Shown one piece after another: positions 27,462 through 36,713 of a stretch of DNA of 37,179 nt (its first letter is position 1; each line of letters begins with the position of its first letter). Source of the DNA: Fidelibacterota bacterium (GTDB taxonomy: Bacteria > Fidelibacterota > Marinisomatia > SCGC-AAA003-L08 > D37C17). A model generated the notes under the pieces. The model ran no database searches. It was not told the origin of the DNA and worked only from the letters and a program-made list of their open reading frames with translations. The stretch covers positions 1-37,179 of the forward strand of contig JASLLI010000006.1 in the NCBI GenBank assembly GCA_030747125.1, written 5' to 3'. Position numbers and translations under genes: made by a program.

Positions 27462-28556
27462 TTAATCCAATATCATATGTACAATTAAAACGATATCCAA
27501 AATATTGATTGTATTATCCCCGTTCACATCGGACGCTGAAAATTCCGAATCGGTGGGAATTTCATCCTCTAATATAAAGGTAATCATTTTTACAATATCC
27601 AACACATTTACGGTTCCATCAAAATTCACATCACCGGGATGAATATCTTCAATCAATACAGATATTATATTTGATGGCTGACTTTCCAATATGCCTGAAA
27701 CAGCAGTCAGATAAAAAAAGTGTAAACCTGGATTGGGAGCATCATATATAAATTGGCGATTATTAAAATCTACTGAGGAAAAATAGGGTATGGAATCATT
27801 GTGCATACCATGATAAATATTAAAATGGGTTATGAGGGCTGTATCAGGATATTCCCAATGGATTAAGATATTATCTCCATCATTCTCTCCTATTACATTT
27901 GAAGGGGGATCAAGGTTGGGGACAACAACCGGATTTTCATATTCAAACTGTCCGTCCTCTATATAAATAATTTGAGGAGGCCAGCCTAATTCTCCCATTA
28001 ACCCGGAAAAGCTGCCGGTAATAAACTCTTCAGACCCCTGGGTGACAGTAATAGTTCCACTAACCGATAAATAAGATTCCACCAGAATTGAGGCAATTAC
28101 CCCGGTTATATATTCATTCCAATTTTCAGTATTCACTTCGCCATTCAAAATGGGGTCAATCAGAGAAAATAAAAAGGTAGTATCCACTTGGGTCATAAAC
28201 ATCATAGTTGCATCAATACCAAAAATATTTTCGGTATCTATTAAATCAACATCCCAGGACTGATTTTCGATTACCCCATCCTCATCCTTCATATAAAGGA
28301 TAAACACATCATATGTGTCCGGATTAATCTGATTTTGCATAAATGAGGGAATTATAATATTTGCACTACCCAGGGAGTCCATAGTGATTGAAGCAAGTGT
28401 ACCTTCTGTGGGTAGTTCAAGGGAGTCTGGCAGTGACCGGGCAGAAAAACTGCCATTCTCCAATCCTGAGTATTGGAATGAAATTTCTCCCGGCCAAAAA
28501 GATTGCCCGTAAAGAAAGCACATGGTGAATAATGTATTGAAAAGTACTTGTTTCAA
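27462..28556 (-). CDS. Secreted protein with fibronectin-III-like domain and dockerin-like tail
   Basis: The 364-aa product has an N-terminal signal peptide ('LFNTLFTMCFLYGQS'), an unassigned beta-rich region to about residue 210, and a fibronectin-III-like segment ('PPSNVIGENDGDNILIHWEYP' to 'YLTAVSG', ~220-300). It ends in two dockerin type I-like calcium-binding repeats: 'GDVNFDGTVNVLDIV' and 'SDVNGDNTINILDIV'. The last residues are ILD. No cohesin is encoded in the window, so the tail may be a calcium-dependent anchor or sorting tag rather than a cellulosome module. The start is a TTG at 28556 without a ribosome site. Confidence 0.75.
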   Translation of the reverse strand: MKQVLFNTLFTMCFLYGQSFWPGEISFQYSGLENGSFSARSLPDSLELPTEGTLASITMDSLGSANIIIPSFMQNQINPDTYDVFILYMKDEDGVIENQSWDVDLIDTENIFGIDATMMFMTQVDTTFLFSLIDPILNGEVNTENWNEYITGVIASILVESYLSVSGTITVTQGSEEFITGSFSGLMGELGWPPQIIYIEDGQFEYENPVVVPNLDPPSNVIGENDGDNILIHWEYPDTALITHFNIYHGMHNDSIPYFSSVDFNNRQFIYDAPNPGLHFFYLTAVSGILESQPSNIISVLIEDIHPGDVNFDGTVNVLDIVKMITFILEDEIPTDSEFSASDVNGDNTINILDIVLIVHMILD

Positions 28557-28602
28557 AGGAGAATATTAATAATTCGATGATTTGAACAATGTGACCTTTT
28601 TA

Positions 28603-29193
28603 TCATTTGGGGTTCCATAAGTTTTCTGATCCTCCTGTCAATTGTGTAATCCATCGGCTCCACACAAAAAAGGCATCAGACAGGCGGTTTAGGTAGATGA
28701 TATTTACAGAATTCACATTCTCAGTTTCTGCTAATGCTACTACTCTTCTTTCTGCCCTTCTGCATACGGTTCTGGCAATATGGAATTGAGAGTTCAGAAT
28801 ACTACCCCCCGGTAATACAAAGGATTCCAGTTCTGTGAGATGATTATTCACCTTATCAATTTCCTGTTCCATTACCTTTATGGATTCTTCTGAAATTTGG
28901 GGATACTCATTTTCCACATTACTGGCAGCAAGCTGCGTTCCCACATTAAACAGCTCATTCTGTATTATGGTTAAGTATTCAGCAAGTCCTATGAAGTCAT
29001 TAATTTTTGTATCCATTAACAAGTCTTTACAATATCCCACATGGCAATTTAATTCATCAACACATCCATAGGCTTCAATGCGTGCATCACTTTTGCTCAA
29101 CTTCTCACCAGATACAATCTGCGTCATACCCTTGTCCCCGGATTTGGTATAAACTTTGTTAATTCGAATTGACGATTGTTTTTTATCTCCCAA
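28603..29193 (-). CDS. ATP:cob(I)alamin adenosyltransferase, PduO type
   Basis: The enzyme transfers adenosyl from ATP to cob(I)alamin to make coenzyme B12. The N-terminal ATP loop 'YTKSGDKGMTQIVSGEKLSKSD' region is present. So are 'EAYGCVDELN', 'RTVCRRAERRVVAL' and 'YLNRLSDAFFVWSRW', the full PduO/MMAB signature set. Length is 196 aa, normal. The start is a TTG at 29193 supported by AGGAGG 7 nt upstream. It begins 12 nt after the penicillin-acylase gene and is probably co-transcribed with it, although no functional link is evident. It supports B12 use in this organism. Confidence 0.95.
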   Translation of the reverse strand: MGDKKQSSIRINKVYTKSGDKGMTQIVSGEKLSKSDARIEAYGCVDELNCHVGYCKDLLMDTKINDFIGLAEYLTIIQNELFNVGTQLAASNVENEYPQISEESIKVMEQEIDKVNNHLTELESFVLPGGSILNSQFHIARTVCRRAERRVVALAETENVNSVNIIYLNRLSDAFFVWSRWITQLTGGSENLWNPK

Positions 29194-29205
29194 AATATTT
29201 CCTCC

Positions 29206-31584
29206 TTACTTCGAAAATGGAATCAATTCAAGCAGTGACGCAGAATTTTTCTTTACTTTTTCACTGCTCCAATATAGGGGTACATACTCTCCTTGGTTCC
29301 ATATTTCAGCCATATTATCATAAAATTTACTCCCCAATACCCCGCTTTGCCCGGGAGGGGAAATCACCATACTATTATCCCATTCTCCCACGTCCATTAT
29401 AAATCGAATGGAGGGACACCATGAAGTGGCATGATATGGAGCAGAGGGATTATATGCAGTCTGATGTACAGTATCTGTATCACCGCCAATGGGGAAAGGT
29501 CCCACATTAAATACATCCCCTAATGGCTTTTTGACAGACATGCTATGGTGAAATTCTGCTATGTGAAGCTTACCCCATTCCCACTCTGATGTTTCGTTTC
29601 CCATATTTTCCTCCAGCCAGGTGCAAGCGTCAATGAGTGATTTTTCGATGAGGTGCAGAGCTGCATTGCCTGAGGGTACCCATTTGGAATCCGGATTTTG
29701 AAACATCTGGAAAATCGCTTCTGTTGAATGCCCTAATAATTCAGACACAGGTAATAACAGAGGATGCGCACCAACTCCAAGATACTGATCTGTTAATTTT
29801 TTGTCTAAATGGGGTTCAAGTGTATTCCTTAACAGAGTATATAAAAAAACCTCGTACACTGTTCCACCAATGGATCCCTTATCTAATGAATAGTCCCACC
29901 GGGACAAAATATCTATGAGCTTTTGTGCTTTAGGTTTAGCCGTACGAAACCCCTTGATCATTCCTTCTGTTAATCGTTTTCCCGGTATAGATTCAACATT
30001 TCCATGTAATTCCTTACATACTTGGAGGTCTATGAGTTTGTTATCTGAAAATTTTTCTTGAATTTTTTTTGCTCTATATCCATTCATGAAAGAATTTCCA
30101 AGATAATAAGGAAAGTTATCCTTAATTATTTTATGATTACAGGAAATTATATATCCGCAATCAGGATTCAATTGATGGGGCATTTCAGTATGAGGAATTT
30201 CTCCTGTCCATTCGAAATCTCCTGACCATCCGGGAACCGGAAGATTGCCATATCCATTTTTTCTAATGGGTACTTTACCTGAAATATACAATCCCGTATT
30301 ACCTTTTTTATCGGCATAGACAATATTTAATTGGGGTGCTTGAATCTTTTCAACGCCCTGCGAAAATTCATCCCAGTTTTCGGCTTCATTTATAGTAAAA
30401 AACCCTTCTGTAATGGTATTTGGCTGCAACGATTTGGAACACAATGATATAGCCTGCGGATTTTCTGTAACTTTTCCAATCATCGGTCCATGAGCCGAAA
30501 TCTGTACCTTTTCTAAATGAGGATCATTACCCTTTACTAATATTTCCTCCTCAATCAAATTGAAATCTGTCCACTTTCCCTGATACTCATATTGGCCAGG
30601 ATTTGATACATTAATTTTTTCCACAAAAATATCTTCCACATCAGTAAATGCCAGAGTGATTCCCCATGCAATATTTTCATTATGACCCAACAACACTCCT
30701 GGCAATCCCGGGATAGTTGAACCGGCACAGTGAAATCCCTCATCAGAATGGAGATGATTTACATACCAGACACCGGGAGCACTTAGTACCAAATGCGTAT
30801 CATTACAAAGAATTGGTCTGCCGGTATCAGATTTCTGCGCTGAAATAACCCAGGCATTCGACCCTCTTCCTCCGCCTTCCAAATCCTTTACTAAAAATGG
30901 CCCTTTGGCTGCTTCAAATGATTCATCAATATCCAATAGGTTTACATCAATACCCGGGGGGATTTCCACGGGATTTCCTTCCGGATACATGATGGCTAAC
31001 TCTTCAGCCATGTCTGCTCCAACTTTATCTAATACAGCCTGTCTGGTTAATGTTCCGGACCACCCGTGGGATAAAGTCCATGTCATGACTCTTCCCCAGG
31101 CTAAAATATCAATAATGTTCCACTTTTCAGGGTTAATACCTGAAAGTTTAAATTCAATGGGAAGTTTTCTATTTTCAAGGAAAAAATTTACACCATCAAC
31201 ATAGGCAGATAAATACTCCTTATGAACCGAGGTCAATAAATTCACATCCTCTCTGGCTAAGCGGTTGAAACCCAAGGTGCGGGTAAGTCTGTCAGTATTC
31301 AGGGCATCCTTGCCAAATACGGCAGATAAGGTGCCCATACCAATTCGCCGGTTCATTTCCAACTGCCAGATTCTATCCTGAGCGTGTATAAAACCCTGAC
31401 AGAAAAACATATCTATATTATTAGTGGTGTAAATATGTGGGATATGAGCAGCATCCCTGTAGATTTGGGCTTTTTCACGAATTGCGGAACAAGGCAGTTC
31501 ACCTTCAAAATTCCTCTGGTGAAAAGAATTTTTGTTATAAGTGCTGAATGCCCAGCGAAGAAATTTCGGAAGAAACTTTTTCAA
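29206..31584 (-). CDS. Penicillin acylase family Ntn-hydrolase
   Basis: This 792-aa protein belongs to the penicillin amidase/acyl-homoserine-lactone acylase family, which hydrolyses amide-linked acyl groups. The precursor layout is alpha chain, spacer and beta chain, with self-cleavage before the nucleophile S242 in 'GGGRGSNAWVIS'. The alpha chain has 'IYRDAAHIPHIYTTN' and 'GFIHAQDRIWQLEMNRR', both family hallmarks, and 'NENIAWGIT' follows in the beta chain. Family members are usually exported, but no clear signal peptide is visible here. The TTG start at 31584 is weak, the frame is open upstream for about 13 more codons, and the true start could differ. Substrate cannot be told. Confidence 0.9.
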   Translation of the reverse strand: MKKFLPKFLRWAFSTYNKNSFHQRNFEGELPCSAIREKAQIYRDAAHIPHIYTTNNIDMFFCQGFIHAQDRIWQLEMNRRIGMGTLSAVFGKDALNTDRLTRTLGFNRLAREDVNLLTSVHKEYLSAYVDGVNFFLENRKLPIEFKLSGINPEKWNIIDILAWGRVMTWTLSHGWSGTLTRQAVLDKVGADMAEELAIMYPEGNPVEIPPGIDVNLLDIDESFEAAKGPFLVKDLEGGGRGSNAWVISAQKSDTGRPILCNDTHLVLSAPGVWYVNHLHSDEGFHCAGSTIPGLPGVLLGHNENIAWGITLAFTDVEDIFVEKINVSNPGQYEYQGKWTDFNLIEEEILVKGNDPHLEKVQISAHGPMIGKVTENPQAISLCSKSLQPNTITEGFFTINEAENWDEFSQGVEKIQAPQLNIVYADKKGNTGLYISGKVPIRKNGYGNLPVPGWSGDFEWTGEIPHTEMPHQLNPDCGYIISCNHKIIKDNFPYYLGNSFMNGYRAKKIQEKFSDNKLIDLQVCKELHGNVESIPGKRLTEGMIKGFRTAKPKAQKLIDILSRWDYSLDKGSIGGTVYEVFLYTLLRNTLEPHLDKKLTDQYLGVGAHPLLLPVSELLGHSTEAIFQMFQNPDSKWVPSGNAALHLIEKSLIDACTWLEENMGNETSEWEWGKLHIAEFHHSMSVKKPLGDVFNVGPFPIGGDTDTVHQTAYNPSAPYHATSWCPSIRFIMDVGEWDNSMVISPPGQSGVLGSKFYDNMAEIWNQGEYVPLYWSSEKVKKNSASLLELIPFSK

Positions 31585-31663
31585 TTGCCTGATAAAAGTG
31601 ACATATTCATGGGTAAATTTATTTTACCATGAAAGTCCCAATTAAGGCAATTTTTAAAGAATT

Positions 31664-33802
31664 TTAATCTAGAATGAGATTCACTAAATTCACAATATCC
31701 AGCACATTTAAAATACCATCGGCATTAATATCTGCTGCAGTGAATTGATCCGGGGATGGAATATCCGTCTCTAAAATAAAATTGGTGAGTATAACTACAT
31801 CCAATACATTCAGAGTATTGTCAAAATTTACATCTCCCGGCATAATATCAGATCCTTCTCCAACTGTTAAATCAACAGGAAAGGAAGCAGACCCTCCATT
31901 TGAAGTAATTTTTACAAAGGCTGAGTAGGACCCCTCTGCTAATCCTTCAGAGTCCACGGTAAATTGATGAGAGGCGGACTCATTAAATGCTAACTGACCG
32001 GAATTATTACTCCCCAGGTCAATCCAATCAGGAGCTGATGTAACTGCCCTGGAAAGACCGTTTGATGCAGCATTAGAGCCATTTGCCATTTGAATACCAT
32101 CGCTGCCATTGCTGTTTTGGATACCTACGGTGGCATCATGGATTCCTGTTAGGGTATTATAATTGATTTCTATATCACCGCTGGGATATAACACGATTTG
32201 GAAATCATAATAACTATCTTCAAAGTTCGTGTACCAATGGGCTACCTCATTAAACCAGACAACAAACCTGTCAGTATTTCCATGATAGTACACATTCCCG
32301 GAGCAGTATTGATTACAGTTATCATTTACCGGATTGAGATCATCCCAAAAGCCAAATATGGCTGAGGATGGTGCACTTGCTGATGGAATTGCCGTATTAT
32401 CCCAGGCAGTATTATCCTCCCCGAAACCAATCCACCCATTGGCATTGATAATTAATGAACTATGGCTTTCTCCGTAAAAAGGAAAGTCAAAATCAAGATT
32501 CAATGACGAACCTGCCTGGTCGTTATGAGGGAATGAATATTGTGTTCCGCTTCCAGAAATATCTACCCAGTCATAGTCTAAGTCTTCGTTCATATTGGAA
32601 TCAGAATAGATATTCCCAAAGCTATCACTTCCTCCTGTAGTTGAGAAGGGAGTAGTTGAGAGCGTGTAATTCAATTCTGAGTCCACATCTCCCGTATTGG
32701 TAATATTTATAGAACCTGATGAAGATTCCCCGGAAGCCAGCTCAAAAGTGGTGTTTCCAACGGAATATTCCATTTCAGGTGGTGATACTATAAGGGGGGT
32801 CATTAATACATACATACCGGTTTCAATATCACTTGAGATTAAATATCCACTGGGCAGATAAGCATAAACGCCCCAGTTACCCACATATAATCCTTCAATA
32901 TCACTGGTATCGTAATAGGCAACTTCCAGGGGATTGGTGGGGTCAGATATATCTAAAATTCTGGTTCCGTCCGCATAATAAGAAATAATGAGCAAATTGG
33001 TTCCGGGGCGTACATAGAGATTATGGGCTGAATGGCTGGGGTTGGTCATGTATTCTGCAACTAAATTAATGTTACCATAGTCCTGAATGTCCCAAACTTT
33101 TACATGACCGCCAGTATTTTCATCTCCGGTGAATAAATATCGTTCATCTTCTGTAACTGCACAGTCATGGGTGCTGATATATCCACCTCCGGTGTTATGA
33201 CTGGCTAAGGTGACGGGATTGGTTTTATCACTTACATCCACAATGTAGAAAATGCCAGAATAAATCCCCGCACCGTATAGTTTATTGTTATAGACTTCAA
33301 TATCATGGAGATATTCTCCATTCCAGGTACCCACTAATTGAGGTGATGCTGGCGTGTCTCCCAGTTCATAAATCCACACATCATTTGAACTTGCCCCAAC
33401 CACATAAAGGTACCCGTCTGCATCTATATGAATATTATGGCTGTTGCTAAAGTCGGTAATGGTATGCACTAAAACAGGAGTATCTGGATTGTCAACGGAA
33501 ACGACTTTGACACCATCAGAAGCTTCCGTGCCAATATATACATGGCGGTTCCAATATTTTAAATCTCGCCAGATACTGTTTCCTCCGGATATTCTGCCCA
33601 ACTCCACCGGGTTGGAAGGGTCCGTAATATCCACAAAGGCAGCAGCATTCTGCAGACCTACTACAGCAAACTCTCTTCCATCCTGGTAAAATCCGGTAAT
33701 ATCGGAAGTATTCTGTCCAAAATCCATAAAGCTTACCAGTTCCATATTATATCCCTGAGGAAAGACAAGGGCTAAAGTAAATAAAAGTGCAAATTTTCTC
33801 AT
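31664..33802 (-). CDS. Secreted choice-of-anchor-B (LVIVD repeat) protein with dockerin-like tail
   Basis: From the ATG at 33802 (AAGGAA upstream) the protein begins with a signal peptide ('FALLFTLALVFPQG'). The N-terminal ~330 residues are a beta-propeller of LVIVD-type repeats ('AFVDITDPSNPVELG', 'FYIVDVSDKTNPVTLA', 'RILDISDPTNPLEVA'), matching the choice-of-anchor-B family. A beta-sandwich region follows ('FGFWDDLNPVND', 'VVWFNEVAHWY'). The C-terminus holds two dockerin-like repeats ending in ILD, nearly the same as in the 27462-28556 product. A frame extension to 33874 has no signal-peptide logic and was dropped. Likely extracellular; ligand unknown. Confidence 0.82.
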   Translation of the reverse strand: MRKFALLFTLALVFPQGYNMELVSFMDFGQNTSDITGFYQDGREFAVVGLQNAAAFVDITDPSNPVELGRISGGNSIWRDLKYWNRHVYIGTEASDGVKVVSVDNPDTPVLVHTITDFSNSHNIHIDADGYLYVVGASSNDVWIYELGDTPASPQLVGTWNGEYLHDIEVYNNKLYGAGIYSGIFYIVDVSDKTNPVTLASHNTGGGYISTHDCAVTEDERYLFTGDENTGGHVKVWDIQDYGNINLVAEYMTNPSHSAHNLYVRPGTNLLIISYYADGTRILDISDPTNPLEVAYYDTSDIEGLYVGNWGVYAYLPSGYLISSDIETGMYVLMTPLIVSPPEMEYSVGNTTFELASGESSSGSINITNTGDVDSELNYTLSTTPFSTTGGSDSFGNIYSDSNMNEDLDYDWVDISGSGTQYSFPHNDQAGSSLNLDFDFPFYGESHSSLIINANGWIGFGEDNTAWDNTAIPSASAPSSAIFGFWDDLNPVNDNCNQYCSGNVYYHGNTDRFVVWFNEVAHWYTNFEDSYYDFQIVLYPSGDIEINYNTLTGIHDATVGIQNSNGSDGIQMANGSNAASNGLSRAVTSAPDWIDLGSNNSGQLAFNESASHQFTVDSEGLAEGSYSAFVKITSNGGSASFPVDLTVGEGSDIMPGDVNFDNTLNVLDVVILTNFILETDIPSPDQFTAADINADGILNVLDIVNLVNLILD

Positions 33803-33904
33803 GGTTGTATAAGTTCCTTTTTTCCCAACTTTAAATGATTCCTGAAAATACAGGTTATCCTCTATAAAGGACATAGAGATAAATGTAACAATTTGAAATG
33901 ATGT

Positions 33905-35299
33905 TTATAAGGGTGTTACAGAAATGGTTTCTGAAATAGACTCCATTTCAATTATAGGGAGGTTCTTCAACAAATCAGGATGAGAAGACAAAGAAGCCGG
34001 CTTGAAAGACCTAAAGAGCATTCTGGCATGGACAGATAACTCACCGGAATAATCTATAGGCAGAGGAAATAAATATTGCCTGAATTGTTTTGAAAATGCA
34101 AGGAGTGAATTGTTTTCCATGCTGTGAACATCTGTGACTGATCCTGTCTCTTCTCCATTTTCATCAAACAAGGTTGAAGTGAATAAAACTAGATTGGAAT
34201 CCAAAAGATCCAATGCTGATGTGTCAGTTGCAACCAATCCTGATTGAAATAATAGGCTCTCGTCCGTATCTCTAACAGTGAGTTCAATCCATGCTTCCCG
34301 TGCAAAGGAAACGCCGGAAGGCAGAGAATGAGCAGTTAAACTGGTTATGGTAATGGGAATATACAAACTGTCACCTTGCTGCACCGTAGCAGTGAATGAA
34401 TCATTAGGCCAGCCAAAATTGAGTTCAACAGCATTTTCAAGTAAGGATTTCACTTCGTCAATTTGGGGGTTCTCTTCAGCAGGACGGGTTAAATCTAAAT
34501 CAACACCTACAAAAGTATGGCGGTGTACCACTCTTTCCGGACCGTCTTTTGCTGCAGGTCTGGTAGTGACTGGCATGTGGCATTCCTGGCAGGAGAGTAG
34601 ATTGCCCATAGCGAGCCCGGGAATGCGATTCCATTCGGTAAATGTGATTTCGGCTTCCACGCCTCTGATGGTGATATCATGGCAGGGTAAACAGGCTTCA
34701 GAGCGTGGAAATGCAGGATTATATTCGGATGCATGATAGTCGTTTTCCACAGGATTTTCGATGGAACCATAATACACTCCCTCACCGGGATTCATAAAAT
34801 ACTTTGCATTGGCGGCAATAATATCTTCTGTATGAATAGAAGGACTTAGTTCCGTCATGCTATGGCAGACAGCACAACCAATTCCCTCTTTAATGGACTG
34901 AGGATGATCTGAAGCCTCCAAGTCTTCCGCTGTGAGAAACCCAGATAAATCTACCCCTGAAACAAAGGCAACAGGGTTATGGCATTGGATACAGAAACGC
35001 TCACCTGTTTCATGGCGTTTTTGCTGCTCTCCATTCCATCCACTGAAAAATACAGGGTCCTTCATGGCATAGGCATGCATGGATTCTGACCATTCCTTGT
35101 AATGGTCTTCATGGCAAGACTTACAATTTTCTGATGATTCAAAGTCCTCAATATCAATCGAAGTTGAATGTACACTACCATTCTCATTCAATTTATAAGC
35201 TTTGGTAGGAAATTCGCTTTTCTTTTCAGTTAAGGCTATGGTTTCATTACATGCACTTATAATCAATATTGATAAAAGATTAAAATATAACTTTTTCAA
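33905..35299 (-). CDS. Pentaheme c-type cytochrome lipoprotein (cytochrome c554-like)
   Basis: This 464-aa protein has a lipobox ending at C17 ('LIISAC') and five CxxCH heme sites: C59-H63, C103-H107, C142-H146, C203-H207 and C237-H241, all in the N-terminal half. The second half (about 260-464) is beta-rich and heme-free ('LYIPITITSLTAHSLPSGVSFAREAWIELTV' region), as in some multiheme cytochromes that dock to partners. Likely an electron-transfer protein anchored in the periplasm or outer membrane. The nearest family I recognise is cytochrome c554/multiheme. The TTG start lies 6 nt after the stop of the propeller lipoprotein, so both are one transcript. Confidence 0.88.
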   Translation of the reverse strand: MKKLYFNLLSILIISACNETIALTEKKSEFPTKAYKLNENGSVHSTSIDIEDFESSENCKSCHEDHYKEWSESMHAYAMKDPVFFSGWNGEQQKRHETGERFCIQCHNPVAFVSGVDLSGFLTAEDLEASDHPQSIKEGIGCAVCHSMTELSPSIHTEDIIAANAKYFMNPGEGVYYGSIENPVENDYHASEYNPAFPRSEACLPCHDITIRGVEAEITFTEWNRIPGLAMGNLLSCQECHMPVTTRPAAKDGPERVVHRHTFVGVDLDLTRPAEENPQIDEVKSLLENAVELNFGWPNDSFTATVQQGDSLYIPITITSLTAHSLPSGVSFAREAWIELTVRDTDESLLFQSGLVATDTSALDLLDSNLVLFTSTLFDENGEETGSVTDVHSMENNSLLAFSKQFRQYLFPLPIDYSGELSVHARMLFRSFKPASLSSHPDLLKNLPIIEMESISETISVTPL

Positions 35300-35305
35300 A
35301 ACTCG

Positions 35306-36673
35306 TTAGTCTTTTGAATAAACGGCTATACCACCAGACATGGCATTCTGTTCTAATTCAATAGATTTAATCCAATTACCTGAAAGGGTAGTAAAAATAT
35401 GTAATTTTCCATCACCTCTTCCACTAACATATAAACGCTCCCCATCACCACTCAATTCAATTCCATGAAGTTTTACAAAAGTATCATCGTAAGTTTCCCA
35501 TTGAAGAGATAACTCATTTGATGAATAATTTAAACAGACCACGCCAGCAGAACCAGGATATAGATTATCCCCAGACAAGACAACAAATGCTTGTTGTAAA
35601 TCAGATGATGAAACTATATGCCAAGGCGTCGAATTCCATTCAAATAAGTAAGAATCTACCAAAGTCATATCTTTTGTATTCCATAATTGAACCTGTCCCG
35701 CCAGAGAGTCGCTCACTTGAGTGTAGCCATTAACCCAAATTCCCCCAGAACAGGTAACCATAAGTAAACTATCGTTTAAAGTTTCAATTTGGATTGGCTT
35801 AAGTCTCTGTGTTTCCATATTATAAGAATTTCCAATAATTTCGTCCATTACCTTACCATCGGTACTTCCGTCAACTTCATTGATTTTCCATATCCAGTCT
35901 GCTGTGTTACTCGCTGTAAAAATTTCACCAATATCATTAATTTCAATACCGTGTGGAGTTGGAGATTTTACATCAATACTACGACCTAACCTCATTGTTT
36001 CAGGGTCACTATAATCAATTTCTTGAATTACCGAGCTTACAGATCCTTCCATCATACCTGCCATTGGCATCATTCTAGATACGTATAACTTGTTTTGAGA
36101 AGTATTCATAGTCATAAGCGCTGGAGAATCACCTACAAATACTTTATCAATAAATTGATTGGTTCCTAATTGGTATCGGCCTACCCAGCCACTGGTAATA
36201 GTGGTTACAAACCAGTATTTATTCTCAGCATCAATAACGATGAAATGAGGTGTATGGCTACCCATGTTCATCGTCTCGCCTGAAGTCATGCAATGCCCCA
36301 TGGAAGCATGCCATTCGCAAATAGAATTATCTTCACAATCTAATTGATTATCATAAGATATACATTCATCTTCTATTTCCATACAATGACTCATAGTTCC
36401 CATATTATGCCAATAACATGCCGATATTGCATTACAATCTGACTCAGACTGAATTGTTACACAGGATATAGTATCAAAATTAATTTCTATAGTTGTATCT
36501 ATTTTAGCTGAAGGATAATCAACTATGGCTACCTTATCTAACGCCTGCATAGCAATATATATTTCCTGCTCTGAATCAACTTCCTGCTCTGAATCAACTT
36601 CCTGATCTGAATCAAATATTCCACAAGAATATATAAGTAAAATGGGAATGGTTTTTATAATTTGTTTTATCAT
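35306..36673 (-). CDS. Beta-propeller lipoprotein with Cys/His/Met-rich insert
   Basis: This 455-aa protein has a lipobox ending at C17 ('LLIYSC'), then an acidic repeat (EVDSEQ units). A beta-propeller of YVTN-like blades follows ('KVAIVDYPSAKID', 'KLYVSRMM', 'RLYVSGRGDGKLHIF'). Between the first blade strand and the rest lies an insert with two tandem units: C71, C80, C86, W88-H89, C97, then C104, C113, C119, W121-H122, C128. After it comes a Met/His-rich stretch (residues ~129-143), with another Met-rich run 'MMPMAGMME' further on. These residues suit a soft-metal site such as copper, or disulfides; the sequence does not decide. Co-transcribed with the pentaheme cytochrome, so a redox role is likely. 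Confidence 0.7.
   Translation of the reverse strand: MIKQIIKTIPILLIYSCGIFDSDQEVDSEQEVDSEQEIYIAMQALDKVAIVDYPSAKIDTTIEINFDTISCVTIQSESDCNAISACYWHNMGTMSHCMEIEDECISYDNQLDCEDNSICEWHASMGHCMTSGETMNMGSHTPHFIVIDAENKYWFVTTITSGWVGRYQLGTNQFIDKVFVGDSPALMTMNTSQNKLYVSRMMPMAGMMEGSVSSVIQEIDYSDPETMRLGRSIDVKSPTPHGIEINDIGEIFTASNTADWIWKINEVDGSTDGKVMDEIIGNSYNMETQRLKPIQIETLNDSLLMVTCSGGIWVNGYTQVSDSLAGQVQLWNTKDMTLVDSYLFEWNSTPWHIVSSSDLQQAFVVLSGDNLYPGSAGVVCLNYSSNELSLQWETYDDTFVKLHGIELSGDGERLYVSGRGDGKLHIFTTLSGNWIKSIELEQNAMSGGIAVYSKD
36563..36616. repeat. Three tandem 18-bp units inside the propeller lipoprotein gene
   Basis: TTCCTGCTCTGAATCAAC occurs twice exactly (36563-36580, 36581-36598) and a third time with two changes (36599-36616). 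It encodes the acidic EVDSEQ linker right after the lipidated cysteine. The unit is a multiple of three, so copy-number change would keep the frame and alter linker length. Confidence 0.9.
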
Positions 36674-36713
36674 ATAGTCCTAATATTAAACTTCTTCTAT
36701 TTATTGTTTATTT

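Noticed and set aside
31614-31630. Hairpin GGTAAA/TTTACC as terminator of the choice-of-anchor-B gene
   Set aside because: Only 6 bp, AT-rich and without a following T-run on the minus strand.
36563-36616. CRISPR-like array
   Set aside because: The 18-bp units are contiguous with no spacers and encode an in-frame acidic linker.
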